DNA of 17,236 bases, from positions 1-17,236 of the forward strand of contig JBAWVS010000055.1 of the NCBI GenBank assembly GCA_037147175.1, given 5' to 3'. The notes under the pieces were generated by a model. That model did not search any database. It worked only from the letters and a program-made list of their open reading frames with translations, and was not told the DNA's origin. Positions within the stretch are counted from its first letter, which is position 1. Every line of letters begins with the position of its first letter. Shown here one piece after another: positions 1-7,684 of this stretch. The DNA is from a bacterium (lineage in GTDB: Bacteria > Cyanobacteriota > Vampirovibrionia > Gastranaerophilales > UBA9971). The position numbers were made by a program, and so were the translations under genes.

Positions 1-54
1 TAATTTTTCAGCAAACTGTTTTACCGATAAAAACTGCTCATTTTCAATTATCAT
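1..54 (-). CDS. N-terminus of a small HTH (excisionase-like) DNA-binding protein, cut by the window edge
   Basis: The minus strand from 54 reads 18 codons, MIIENEQFLSVKQFAEKL, with no stop before the window edge. An AGAAAGGG Shine-Dalgarno lies about 9 bases before the ATG. The phrase FLSVKQFAEKL matches the first helix of HTH_17/MerR-like excisionase proteins and resembles DFITVKQVAKVI in the gene at 2320-2514, so a second small DNA-binding protein of that type is likely. Only the first 18 residues are visible, so the family call is inference. It points the same way as the replication-type operon upstream of it. Confidence 0.55.
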   Translation of the reverse strand, partial: MIIENEQFLSVKQFAEKL

Positions 55-275
55 ACCAAAAACCCTTTCTATTTATAATAAAAATCCAATTTTACTTGCG
101 ATTACTGTTGTTAAATGGGATAGGATGATATGAGATATAGTTAATCGAGGATTTTAATTAAGGAATATAACCCTACAATTATAAAAAATCAAATTGTTAG
201 GAAAGAATCTTAGCGAGGACATAAATTATTTATTTATATGTTCTGTTCTTTCACTTCTCTATAGGTAGGAATAAG

Positions 276-411
276 AGTGAACGAATGAAAGAAAGAGAAA
301 ATAAATATATAAATAAAATATATATAGATTCTTTTTTCATAGAGAGTATTTTATTCGTTCGTTCGTTCATTCATATTTTCCTGTATGGGTATAAAATAAA
401 AGTGAACGAAT
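276..411. repeat. Iteron-like AGTGAACGAAT copies and a period-4 GAAC/GAAT array
   Basis: The 11-mer AGTGAACGAAT occurs exactly at 276-286 and 401-411, and again at 719-729 inside the ATPase gene. Between them, 353-372 is a period-4 run of RTTC units that reads GAAT/GAAC on the other strand, so GAACGAAT (279-286) can pair with ATTCGTTC (353-360). Repeats of this kind next to a replication ATPase suggest initiator-binding iterons or an operator. That role is inferred. The remainder of the 55-415 gene-free stretch is AT-rich, with one imperfect inverted repeat (CCTACAATT 172-180 with AATTGTTAGG 192-201) and no credible gene. Confidence 0.5.
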
Positions 412-415
412 CATT

Positions 416-1969
416 TTAATCGTTATTAAAATCATCCTCAGGATCAATACCAACCTGTGATTCAGATAAATCCTTTATATCTTCGGGTAATTCTTTTACA
501 TACTTATAATATGTATTTTTACCATTACCTTCTTTATATAAAAGCCCTTCTTCTACTAAAATATTAATAATTTTACTCATTTGCGTTCGCCCCGAACCAA
601 AAGTGGACGTAAGATAGAACGAAGTGATTTTTTCGTCAATATCCTTATCCCTATTACGTGTAAGGGTATTTCTGACTTTTTCTAAAAGACCATCCTCTTT
701 CACACACTCTGTTTTTTGAGTGAACGAATCCTCGTATAAACTTATATCATAGTCATATTCAATTCTTCTTTTATTGTCCTCTGTGACTAATATTTTCTGT
801 ATGAAAGGAGCAGGATACCCACTACCGCTTTTTGTACACCTAATGACGCAGGTGCTTTCTACCTGATTGTCTTTGTCATCATATATTTTTTCCATTCCTA
901 ACATTTGATATGCTAAGTTTTGAAATATAGAAGATCCCATTAAGTCGGACTGGTCTAATTTTTTTCTTTTTTCTCCTGTAGCTCTTTTTCTTGGGTGTGC
1001 CGATAAAATTATATGCATATTATTTTCATCTACCATAGTTTTTAAAGTAGATATAATTGGGTCAACATCTATTTGCTTAGATAAATCACATCCAAAAACA
1101 GACATAACCGTATCAATTATAACTACATCGGGCTTAAATAAATTAATATCCCTTACTAGACTAAGTAATATATCCTTATCAATTAACTTATAAGCAGGTG
1201 TACTACAGAATGCAGATATAAATTTTACATTTTCATTGTTAAAATCATATCCGAGCAATTCTATACGTTCCTGTATGAACTCCGCAGACTGGTCGCCTTC
1301 TATTATCAATACTTTTTTAGGTTCGCTCTTGTACTTGCCTAAGACTTCCTTACCTTCAGCTAGACTATATGCTAAATCGAATAAAAATAGCGACTTACCT
1401 GTCCCTGCTTCCCCGTATACAACAGAGAATGCCCTTTTAGGAAATAATATATCTCCGACAATATATTCTCTTTTAGGTATTTTCATTATATCTGCACCGC
1501 TCAACAGCATACTTTCGCTGCTATTACTTTTATTTTTATAACTAGTCATAACTTCAATAGTTTTATCTAAATTTTCAATAGATAAATTTTCATTATCACC
1601 TAATCTATTTGCATATAGTCTAACTATTTGTACATCTAAATAATTTACAACAGAATAATAAATATCTTGTGAGTAATTCTTATAACCTCTTTGAATATCA
1701 AAATTTTCTAAATTTACAGAGATCCAATCCATATCGGGAAAGTGCTTATGTATTTTATAAAATTTATAAACTTTATTAAAAGGTTCAGAAAATACCCTTA
1801 AAGGACAGTTATAGTCCCTATCATTTAGTTCTTCAAATCTATCTACAATAACTTTAATTTTTTCAGGTTCATTATCTAATTTATTAAGGTTATTTAAAAT
1901 AATATAGCACATTTGTTTAGGACTAATCTTATCACGCTCATCTTGTGTAAATTCTTGCTTCCTAATCAT
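416..1969 (-). CDS. RepA/DnaB-like RecA-fold ATPase of plasmid or phage replication type
   Basis: This 517-residue protein has a RecA-fold (AAA_25/RepA-type) ATPase core. It carries Walker A GEAGTGKS at residues 186-193, a catalytic-Glu-type IIEGD at 222-226, and a hydrophobic Walker B strand ending in IIDT at about 284-287, followed by LSAHPRK at 322-328. Residues 440-490 look like a winged helix (QMSKIINILVEEGLLYKE). The first 150 residues are unassigned. Proteins of this kind act as hexameric replicative helicases on plasmids and phages or as primase-helicase partners; no primase motif is visible here. The start is supported by AGGAG about 9 bases upstream. It is the last gene of a three-gene minus-strand operon behind an HTH protein. 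A KaiC-like regulator is a less likely alternative. Confidence 0.75.
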   Translation of the reverse strand: MIRKQEFTQDERDKISPKQMCYIILNNLNKLDNEPEKIKVIVDRFEELNDRDYNCPLRVFSEPFNKVYKFYKIHKHFPDMDWISVNLENFDIQRGYKNYSQDIYYSVVNYLDVQIVRLYANRLGDNENLSIENLDKTIEVMTSYKNKSNSSESMLLSGADIMKIPKREYIVGDILFPKRAFSVVYGEAGTGKSLFLFDLAYSLAEGKEVLGKYKSEPKKVLIIEGDQSAEFIQERIELLGYDFNNENVKFISAFCSTPAYKLIDKDILLSLVRDINLFKPDVVIIDTVMSVFGCDLSKQIDVDPIISTLKTMVDENNMHIILSAHPRKRATGEKRKKLDQSDLMGSSIFQNLAYQMLGMEKIYDDKDNQVESTCVIRCTKSGSGYPAPFIQKILVTEDNKRRIEYDYDISLYEDSFTQKTECVKEDGLLEKVRNTLTRNRDKDIDEKITSFYLTSTFGSGRTQMSKIINILVEEGLLYKEGNGKNTYYKYVKELPEDIKDLSESQVGIDPEDDFNND

Positions 1970-2009
1970 TGTTTTATTCTCCTATTCTATTCTGCTCTTA
2001 CTCTTCTTC

Positions 2010-2267
2010 TTAAATTTCTTTTACATTTCGGATAATATATCCAACGGTTGCCCCGTATAACTTTTGGTCATAATTTATTCCTGAATCCCACCCACACAGG
2101 TAATTAAGGCAGGACTTATAAATTTTAATAACCTGTTCCTTCTGAAAAGCATCCAATCTCTTATATTCATATATGTTTGTCTTGAAATGCTCTATCAAAT
2201 CATCAACCGATTCAAATTTCGGCATAATTTTTAGTTTTAAATCTTTGTCTACCCTGTTCATATACAA
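2010..2267 (-). CDS. Small hypothetical protein in the replication-type operon
   Basis: This 85-residue protein is not recognised. It is mixed-charge and predicted mostly helical, with a central QKEQVIKIYKSCLNYLCGW segment and a conserved-looking tail (YGATVGYIIRNVKEI). It has no signal peptide or membrane segment. The first ATG is preceded by AGAGG with a 6-base spacer; a second Met two codons later is possible. It lies 40 bases upstream of the ATPase gene and 52 bases downstream of the HTH gene on the same strand, so it is probably co-transcribed and may be a replication accessory factor. That role rests on position only. Confidence 0.6.
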   Translation of the reverse strand: MYMNRVDKDLKLKIMPKFESVDDLIEHFKTNIYEYKRLDAFQKEQVIKIYKSCLNYLCGWDSGINYDQKLYGATVGYIIRNVKEI

Positions 2268-2319
2268 TTCCTCTCTATTTCTAAACTCTAAAGACCCTTA
2301 TATGTGGCAATATAACTTT

Positions 2320-2514
2320 CTATTCTTTCTTATTCATAATCCACGCAATTAATTTGCTTTTAGAAAAGACTATTTTCCTCTTCCCGACTTTATAATATAT
2401 GTCGGAAGGAAATACACCTCTGTGAAGCATCACGTACACGGAATTGGGTGTGCTACAAATTACCTTTGCCACTTGTTTCACGGTAATAAAATCTTCTGAA
2501 TCTTCATCAAACAT
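2320..2514 (-). CDS. Excisionase-family (HTH_17) DNA-binding protein
   Basis: This 64-residue protein is almost entirely a MerR-type winged HTH of the HTH_17/excisionase class. FITVKQVAKVICSTPNSVYV forms the helix-turn-helix (residues 9-28), and VGKRKIVFSKSKLIAWI (43-59) is the wing and closing helix that ends such proteins. AGAGAGG lies 9-10 bases upstream of the ATG. It is the first gene of the minus-strand operon that ends in the RepA-like ATPase. It may bind the repeats at 2540-2781 as an autoregulator, an origin-binding factor or a recombination directionality factor for the recombinase at 6421. The fold is confident; the role is inferred. Confidence 0.75.
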   Translation of the reverse strand: MFDEDSEDFITVKQVAKVICSTPNSVYVMLHRGVFPSDIYYKVGKRKIVFSKSKLIAWIMNKKE

Positions 2515-2539
2515 AATTAAATTGACCTCTCTTTAAAAA

Positions 2540-2697
2540 ATTACAAACTCTTAATTAACATTTCTTAATATAAAATATAATTAATTTAGATTTCTTTTAC
2601 TTAACATCATTTTCTGCATTGCTACGCACATATAATTATGTGTGTAGCATAATTACAAACTCTGCTTCAGCAGCAATACTAAAGCATTACAAACTTT
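2540..2697. repeat. Three direct repeats ATTACAAACTYT upstream of the replication-type operon
   Basis: ATTACAAACTCT occurs at 2540-2551 and 2652-2663, and ATTACAAACTTT at 2686-2697, all in the same orientation. They lie upstream of the HTH-ATPase operon, interspersed with hairpins, in a gene-free stretch of about 500 bases (2515-3031). They are candidate binding sites for the HTH protein at 2320 or for replication proteins. The remainder of this stretch is AT-rich and non-coding. Confidence 0.5.
2621..2648. other. 12-bp stem hairpin
   Basis: GCTACGCACATA (2621-2632) pairs with TATGTGTGTAGC (2637-2648) across a 4-base loop, with one G-T pair. There is no following T-run, so a terminator is unlikely. 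In DNA it could be extruded or be a protein-binding palindrome near the putative origin or operator repeats. Confidence 0.55.
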
Positions 2698-2733
2698 GCA
2701 GTAATGTAAAAAGTTATTCATTCTTAGTAGCGT

Positions 2734-2781
2734 ATGTATTCATTAATACAAGCAGCAGATTGTTTGCATTAGTGAATACAT
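2734..2781. repeat. 16-bp imperfect inverted repeat
   Basis: ATGTATTCATTAATAC (2734-2749) pairs with GCATTAGTGAATACAT (2766-2781) across 16 bases, with one wobble and one mismatch. Together with the 2621 hairpin and the ATTACAAACTYT repeats it makes this spacer unusually structured, as seen in plasmid origins and control regions. Confidence 0.5.
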
Positions 2782-2973
2782 TTAACTTCCGATAGAATTT
2801 AACTTTTAGATGTGAACCGAATATTTAATTTTAGTAAATGATTCTTATCATTATATATATAATTATATTACAGATTTGTTACAAAGTCAATACTTCATCT
2901 AAAAAAATCTTGACAACATGCAGAACAGTCATACAGAGTGCTTCTTGGTAGAATTTATAAATTTAAAATTTAA

Positions 2974-3015
2974 AAAACCGTCTCTTATGTTGTAAAAACA
3001 AGAAGAGACGGTTTT
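2974..3015 (-). terminator. Rho-independent terminator of the DUF3102-like gene
   Basis: AAAACCGTCTCTT (2974-2986) pairs perfectly with AAGAGACGGTTTT (3003-3015). Read on the minus strand, the stem is followed by a T-rich tail, placing it just after the stop of the gene at 3032. Confidence 0.8.
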
Positions 3016-3031
3016 ATTCTACATATTGTAT

Positions 3032-4183
3032 TTAGGTTGAGACTACCACCACTTGTTTTTTCGACTTCTTTTTTATTTGTTCAGAACCTTTTTCTATTTC
3101 TGAAGATATATATTGTTTTAATTTATCCATTCGTTCAACAGTTTCTTTTTCGGACTCCTGCTCTTCTATCAATGCTTTTTTATAAAAATGTATTTCTTTA
3201 AATAATTTTAATTCCTTTTTACTTTCTTTTTGAGAATCAAAAAAACTTTTTACTTTTTCATAATTTTCATCATAAATTAATGATTCACCCTGTTCATCTG
3301 TTACACAATATTTTACTCTATCTATAACCTCTTCACGGAAAGAAAGTTCTTCTAAAATTTTCGCTTTTTCTTTTCTAACCTTTAGTTGTGCGAGCTGTTG
3401 CACACGTTGGTTGAGATGATATTGAATCTTAGAACTTTCTCGACCTTGCTCTTCCATTTTAGTTTTCAGCACTTCATAGTCAGATTGAAGCTTGTTAAAT
3501 TTATTAATTGATACCGATTTTCTTTCGGGTTTAACTTCTTCTGCTTCAGGACTTTCTTCAACCTCTTTTTTAATAGTAAATTTAACATCTTCGTTTCTAT
3601 GTTGTCTTCTCAAATAGTTAAGATAATGTTTAGTTTCTTCATAGTCATATGAAGAAAAAGGGCGGCTTTCATATAAACAGTCAGAACGATTTATGGTATA
3701 TTTTATTTTTTCTGATTTAGGAAGGTCTTTCATTTTTTTAACTTCTTCTATTGCTTCCGCTACTGGTTCGAGTTCATTTACTTTTTTAACAAGTTGTCTG
3801 GTTTCTTTTACCGTAAAATCCACGTTAATAATTTGTTCCGCAAGTTCCTTTCTTGCCGTCTCATCGCTGATTCTGGTGAGAAGGTATGTTTCTTCTATGC
3901 CTTTTTTATTTAGAAGGTCAGTCAACTGACCCATTTTTTTACAATGTTCTGCAATGGCAATAAATTTCTTTGCCTGTGTTTCTTTCAGATTAATTCTACT
4001 ATCTGCAAGCCATTTAAGCCATTCCCCTTCTTTTTTAAGTTGTTCTTTTGCTTCAACGCATACAGAAGCCATTTCAAGAAGTGAATTTCCGAATTTGTTC
4101 CTTGCAGTTACATATGATTCCGCAAGGGAATCAAAAGTTTGCTCTTGTGCTGTCGGTACTGTTATGGAAGTTTCATTATTCAT
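3032..4183 (-). CDS. DUF3102-like N-terminal domain with long coiled coil
   Basis: This is a 383-residue, highly charged protein. Residues about 20-90 (FGNSLLEMASVCVEAKEQLK, then EWLKWL and QAKKFIAIAEHC) match the pattern of DUF3102 proteins, which are found on phages and mobile elements. Residues about 225-300 and 320-375 are strongly coiled-coil, and the end is lysine-rich (IKKKSKK), suggesting nucleic-acid contact. There is no membrane segment or enzymatic motif. AAGGAG lies 8 bases before the ATG. It is monocistronic, with its own terminator at 2974-3015. Its function is not established; a ParB- or KfrA-like structural or partition role is possible but unproven. Confidence 0.6.
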   Translation of the reverse strand: MNNETSITVPTAQEQTFDSLAESYVTARNKFGNSLLEMASVCVEAKEQLKKEGEWLKWLADSRINLKETQAKKFIAIAEHCKKMGQLTDLLNKKGIEETYLLTRISDETARKELAEQIINVDFTVKETRQLVKKVNELEPVAEAIEEVKKMKDLPKSEKIKYTINRSDCLYESRPFSSYDYEETKHYLNYLRRQHRNEDVKFTIKKEVEESPEAEEVKPERKSVSINKFNKLQSDYEVLKTKMEEQGRESSKIQYHLNQRVQQLAQLKVRKEKAKILEELSFREEVIDRVKYCVTDEQGESLIYDENYEKVKSFFDSQKESKKELKLFKEIHFYKKALIEEQESEKETVERMDKLKQYISSEIEKGSEQIKKKSKKQVVVVST

Positions 4184-4610
4184 TATTTGTACTCCTTAAA
4201 ATTACAGGATAGTAATTCAAATATCTCTTTATTTTTTATACCCATTTTAAATTTTTTAATAACTTCATATATCAAAATCATTTACATTTATTTATTAAAA
4301 TGCCGTAAATAATATGTATAATTGAAAAAAATATAGAATTTCAAGAAAATTGCAGACCTGTCAAGGGCTTACTTATAAATTAATCTTAAGACTACCTCTA
4401 TCGTAGGATTTTAGGTCTAACGAGCGATAGGCACCTACTTTATCTGGAGTTATCATACTTGTATGAGTTAAATTAAAAGCAATAAAGAACCAGATATTAA
4501 CGGTTTAGTTAGATACAAAAGAATAACTGTAAAGATATTTTAATTTAAAAAAAGTGAATGAAGCACAAAACCCTGTAATGAAGGGGGATTTTGTAACGGA
4601 GTTTTAACCT
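4184..4610. other. Long gene-free region with a candidate structured leader before the ArdC operon
   Basis: There is no credible ORF. A weak plus-strand promoter (TTGCAG-17-TTATAA) lies at about 4351-4379. Downstream, CTATCG (4398-4403) pairs with CGATAG (4425-4430), overlapping an alternative GTAGG/CCTAC pairing. TATCTGG (4441-4447) can pair with CCAGATA (4491-4497) around a CATAC/GTATG palindrome. This would be a transcribed, foldable leader of about 200 bases. I recognise no known riboswitch in it. Confidence 0.3.
4565..4594 (+). promoter_or_regulatory. Leader hairpin just before the ribosome-binding site
   Basis: ACAAAACCC (4565-4573) pairs with GGG-A-TTTTGT (4585-4594), a stem of nine pairs with one bulged A. 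It ends four bases before the GGAG of the 77-residue gene at 4611. The TTTT in the 3' arm gives it an attenuator-like look; it could instead control access to the ribosome-binding site. Confidence 0.35.
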
Positions 4611-4844
4611 ATGACAATGCAACTATCTAAAAAAAGAACTGGTCATTATCGTTACGGGTGGTATCTATGGGAGCTGATAACCGACTTGGATTTAAAAATT
4701 GATGATATAGCAGAGATTCAGAGTAAAGAAGGCTATCCGCCTAACCCATACGGTTTATACACTCCAAAGAAAAAAGTAAGAACCTATAAAAGCGGTAAAA
4801 AAGAGTATATCTATCAATGGAGAAGTAGCACAAACAGTGATTGA
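4611..4844 (+). CDS. Small hypothetical protein preceding ArdC
   Basis: This 77-residue protein is not recognised. It is basic and rich in aromatic residues (GHYRYGWYLWELI at about 11-23) and ends in a Lys/Tyr-rich segment (KKKVRTYKSGKKEYIYQWR). It has no signal peptide or membrane helix. GGAG is 9 bases upstream of the ATG. Its stop is 15 bases from the ArdC start and the two genes are almost certainly co-transcribed, so it may belong to the same anti-defence or transfer-establishment function. That link is inference from position. Confidence 0.6.
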   Translation: MTMQLSKKRTGHYRYGWYLWELITDLDLKIDDIAEIQSKEGYPPNPYGLYTPKKKVRTYKSGKKEYIYQWRSSTNSD

Positions 4845-4859
4845 AGGAGTAGTATACCT

Positions 4860-5744
4860 ATGCAGACAAATGAAATCAAGGCAAAAATCACGGCTGAAAT
4901 CGTAGAGAGTCTTAAGACTAATCAAAGTTTATGGTCAAAAAGCTGGAAACCCTCTACCCCTCAGAATTATGAGAGTAAACACGCTTATTCAGGTATCAAT
5001 AACCTGATTTTAACTCTTAAAGCAATGAATAAAAGTTATCAGTCGCCATTCTGGTTGACCTTTAAGCAGGTAGACAAATTAGATCACAGTGTCTTGAGAG
5101 GGGAAAAGTCAACAATGATAGTTTTCTATTCTCTGATAGACTCGAAAAATACGAATGAAGACGGTGAAAAGAAAAAAATACCGCTCCTAAAGTATTATAA
5201 TTTATTTAATACCGACCAGACAACTTTAAAAAATAAAATAAATAATGATACCAGCATTGATCCTACATTACAAAATGAAGACTTAGAGCAGATTATAAAT
5301 ACTTTTGATTGTCCTATAGTATACGCTTCTCAGGATAGGGCATTTTATAGACCTATAGAAGACAAAATTTACTTGCCGACTAAAGGACAATTTAAAACAA
5401 TACATGGCTATTACGCTACAGCTATGCATGAAATGGCACACGCTACAGGTCATGAGAGAAGATTAAAAAGGGATTTATCAAGTAAACTTGGTTCTATGGG
5501 TTATGCTAAAGAAGAATTAATAGCAGAAATTGCTACAATGTTTATTCTAGGCTATTACAGCATAGATAATAAAGAAATAAGCAATAATAATATAGCTTAT
5601 ATTAATTCATGGCTTAAACTCCTACAGAATGACAGTAATTTTATCTTTACCGCATCAAAACAAGCAGGTGAGATTCTCGAATACATAACAAAAGATAATA
5701 ATAAAACTACTGAAAATAAAGAATCGGAACTTATTGCAGCATAA
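4860..5744 (+). CDS. ardC: ArdC-like antirestriction protein with zincin metallopeptidase domain
   Basis: This 294-residue protein has the two-part ArdC architecture. The N-terminal ssDNA-binding domain (about 1-120) carries hallmark phrases W(S)KSWKPSTPQN, AYSGINNLIL, PFWLTFKQ and KYYNLFNTDQ. The C-terminal zinc metallopeptidase-like domain has HEMAH at residues 190-194 followed by TGHERRL, and a third-ligand-type EELIAEI at 218-224. ArdC proteins enter or act in recipient cells and protect incoming single-stranded plasmid DNA from restriction. GGAG precedes the ATG. It is the second gene of a two-gene operon and ends in a possible terminator. The acidic tail (NKTTENKESE) is dispensable-looking. 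The family call is firm; substrate and protease activity are not shown. Confidence 0.85.
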   Translation: MQTNEIKAKITAEIVESLKTNQSLWSKSWKPSTPQNYESKHAYSGINNLILTLKAMNKSYQSPFWLTFKQVDKLDHSVLRGEKSTMIVFYSLIDSKNTNEDGEKKKIPLLKYYNLFNTDQTTLKNKINNDTSIDPTLQNEDLEQIINTFDCPIVYASQDRAFYRPIEDKIYLPTKGQFKTIHGYYATAMHEMAHATGHERRLKRDLSSKLGSMGYAKEELIAEIATMFILGYYSIDNKEISNNNIAYINSWLKLLQNDSNFIFTASKQAGEILEYITKDNNKTTENKESELIAA

Positions 5745-5747
5745 AGT

Positions 5748-5764
5748 AGGGGGGAATCCCCCCT
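5748..5764 (+). terminator. GC-only hairpin after ArdC
   Basis: GGGGGG (5749-5754) pairs with CCCCCC (5758-5763), closed by A5748-T5764, with a 3-base loop. It begins four bases after the ArdC stop. The following GTTCTTT is a poor T-run, so termination may be partial or the hairpin may protect the mRNA 3' end. Confidence 0.5.
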
Positions 5765-5808
5765 GTTCTTTAAAATATTAACTAAATTTAAAGAAAGTGA
5801 GGCAAAAT

Positions 5809-6252
5809 ATGGGCATGCGAGTACAAATAGGATTCACACACAGTGAAATTAAGGGCAATGATTTATTAGAACTTGTTAAAACAGCTGAAGCAAATCCCTT
5901 CATTTATCTGCACTGGGGATTTAAGGCGGAAGATCAAGAAAGTTTAGATTCGGTTAAAGGATTTATAAAGGAATTTCATAAACACAGGGGGCATGATATT
6001 GTGTATCTTCCTTTTTGGTTAGTACATTACTTTGCTAACAATGATATTAAAGCCTGTAAATCCCTTAAAACTGCTTTTAGCTATGAAGAATTTAACTACA
6101 ATGTTCTTTCTCACGGGATTGATAACAACATTCACGGGGATATTGAGTATTTATACCTTGTTTCACCTACTCAAATATATTGTCTTTCCCCAAAATATAA
6201 AAATTATGAAATTTATGATTATTCTTTAATCAAAACTGAACCGCTGAATTAA
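5809..6252 (+). CDS. Hypothetical protein
   Basis: This 147-residue protein is not recognised. It is soluble and mixed alpha/beta by eye, rich in His, Tyr and Trp (YLHWGFKAEDQ, KEFHKHRGHDIVYLPFWLVHYF, HGDIEYLYLVSP). The clustered histidines could bind metal, but no known motif is formed. I prefer ATG 5809 because AAGTGAGG sits 6 bases upstream; the GTG at 5797 would put the Shine-Dalgarno inside the gene. It follows the ArdC hairpin and precedes the recombinase on the same strand, suggesting mobile-element accessory content. Confidence 0.55.
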   Translation: MGMRVQIGFTHSEIKGNDLLELVKTAEANPFIYLHWGFKAEDQESLDSVKGFIKEFHKHRGHDIVYLPFWLVHYFANNDIKACKSLKTAFSYEEFNYNVLSHGIDNNIHGDIEYLYLVSPTQIYCLSPKYKNYEIYDYSLIKTEPLN

Positions 6253-6271
6253 TTATTTCTACCTGAATGCA

Positions 6272-6289
6272 ACACAATAGGTATTGTGT
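6272..6289. repeat. Perfect 8-bp inverted repeat upstream of the recombinase
   Basis: ACACAATA (6272-6279) and TATTGTGT (6282-6289) form a perfect palindrome with a two-base spacer, 132 bases before the recombinase start. The loop is too small for an ordinary RNA hairpin, so a protein-binding operator or a recombinase arm site is more plausible than a terminator. Confidence 0.45.
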
Positions 6290-6420
6290 AAGATTCACCG
6301 AATAAGGCAAAATGTAGACAGTGTAAATGTTTGAGGCAATTTCTCTAAATCCTGAATATGGATGATTTAACAAAACGTATCTGTTAGTAACATTGAATGA
6401 AACATAAAGGAGTTTTTACT

Positions 6421-6969
6421 ATGGAATTTGTACAACCGTTACGTGAAAAAAATTGTATCGAAAAAGTTAAAAATATTTTACTTAAAAATGGTTATCGGGA
6501 TTATTTATTATTTGTTGCAGGAATTAATACAGGTTTAAGAATATCGGATTTATTGAAATTGCGTGTATCGGATGTGAAAGATAAATCACATATTGAGTTT
6601 AGGGAAACTAAAACGGGCAAGAACAAGCGTTTTTATATCTCTCCTACACTTAAGACCTGCTTCGATAATTACACGTCTTCTATGACCTCCAGCGAGTTCC
6701 TTTTTCAGAGTCGCAAGGGAATTAATAAACCGATTACAAGAGTACAAGCGTACAAAATTATTAATGATGCCGTAAAGTCTACAGGATTATGCGATAAAAT
6801 CGGTACTCATACTTTAAGAAAGACTTTTGGATATTGGCATTATCAACAATTTAAGGATATTGCTGTATTGCAGGATATTTTTAATCACTCTGCTCCTTCT
6901 GTAACTCTTCGTTATATAGGGATTAATGACGATATGAAAGATAAAACTATTGCTGAATTTGCTTTGTAA
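6421..6969 (+). CDS. Compact tyrosine recombinase (catalytic domain only)
   Basis: This 182-residue protein is a phage-integrase/XerCD-type catalytic domain with the full set of active-site residues: R40 in TGLRISDLL, K64 in RETKTGK, H130 and R133 in THTLRKTFG, H156 in FNHS, and the nucleophile Y165 in LRYIGI. The N-terminal SAM-like core-binding domain of full integrases (usually about 300 residues in total) is missing. Compact versions are known on plasmids and in small elements, where they resolve multimers or invert DNA. I chose ATG 6421 because AAGGAG lies 9 bases upstream; the in-frame ATG at 6397 has none. A decayed homologous segment lies at 13839-13889. Confidence 0.85.
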   Translation: MEFVQPLREKNCIEKVKNILLKNGYRDYLLFVAGINTGLRISDLLKLRVSDVKDKSHIEFRETKTGKNKRFYISPTLKTCFDNYTSSMTSSEFLFQSRKGINKPITRVQAYKIINDAVKSTGLCDKIGTHTLRKTFGYWHYQQFKDIAVLQDIFNHSAPSVTLRYIGINDDMKDKTIAEFAL

Positions 6970-7039
6970 CCGCAAATATTTGGGTTTTTTAAGCCTTCCT
7001 TTTAGGTCATCATTGAAATTCGTTTTATTCGATAACATC

Positions 7040-7585
7040 TTAACCGTCTTTGTCCTCTACCTTAAAGCCTATTGCCTTTGTAGCAGGTGTTTTAGTAAGC
7101 TCTGAAAGTTGCTTCAACTGTAGAAAAATATCATTAATATCGGCACTTGTATCTTTTGCATATAACATGAAGCGACTTTCAAGCTCATCATACCTTTGAG
7201 ACAATTCTTTGTTTGTCAAAGCGAACTCTTTAAGTTTTACAAATATTTTTATTATCTGAATATTTACTGCTATCGCTTGCTTACTCTTTAGCACACTGCT
7301 CAACATCGCCACCCCATGCTCATTAAAGGCATATGGATTAGTTGTAGAAAATTTAATAGTTTGGAGGCGGTCGCAATTTGCGACCAGCTCATTTTTCTCA
7401 TTATCATTAAGCTGGAACATAAATTCTGACGGAAACCGCTCAATATTACGCTTAACAGCCTCATTAAGTCTCTTTGTATCGACTCCGTAAAGCTCTGCTA
7501 AGTCTCTATCAATCATAACTTTTTGATTGCGGATGACAAATATCTTATTTTCTATTACATCTATCGAAATAATATTATTATCCAT
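7040..7585 (-). CDS. ORF6N-domain (phage antirepressor-type) protein
   Basis: This 181-residue protein has a clear N-terminal ORF6N domain (about 8-100): KIFVIRNQKVMIDRDLAELYGVDTKRLNEAVKRNIERFP, then SEFMFQLN and YAFNEHGVAMLSSVL. A helical, coiled-coil-like C-terminal part (about 110-165) follows. ORF6N/KilA-N proteins are DNA-binding antirepressors or regulators common in prophages and mobile elements. AAAGGG lies about 5 bases upstream of the ATG. It lies downstream of the XRE gene on the same strand (gap about 100 bases), so an XRE repressor/antirepressor pair is plausible. The pairing is inference. Confidence 0.85.
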   Translation of the reverse strand: MDNNIISIDVIENKIFVIRNQKVMIDRDLAELYGVDTKRLNEAVKRNIERFPSEFMFQLNDNEKNELVANCDRLQTIKFSTTNPYAFNEHGVAMLSSVLKSKQAIAVNIQIIKIFVKLKEFALTNKELSQRYDELESRFMLYAKDTSADINDIFLQLKQLSELTKTPATKAIGFKVEDKDG

Positions 7586-7684
7586 ATTGACCCTTTTACT
7601 TTGCTTATCGGATTCTATCCTATTTTAAAACATATCCAGCAATCGGGCAACTTTATTAACCACCCTGCTTCTGTTTTATAGTGA

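Noticed and set aside
1236-1541. 101-codon plus-strand frame inside the ATPase gene
   Set aside because: Fully antisense to the Walker region of a clear gene.
4394-4497. Known riboswitch
   Set aside because: Pairing is present, but no conserved core of c-di-GMP, TPP, SAM, cobalamin or other classes was recognised.
6814-7038. 74-codon minus-strand frame
   Set aside because: It lies mostly antisense to the recombinase 3' end, has no ribosome-binding site and an unlikely composition; a shadow.
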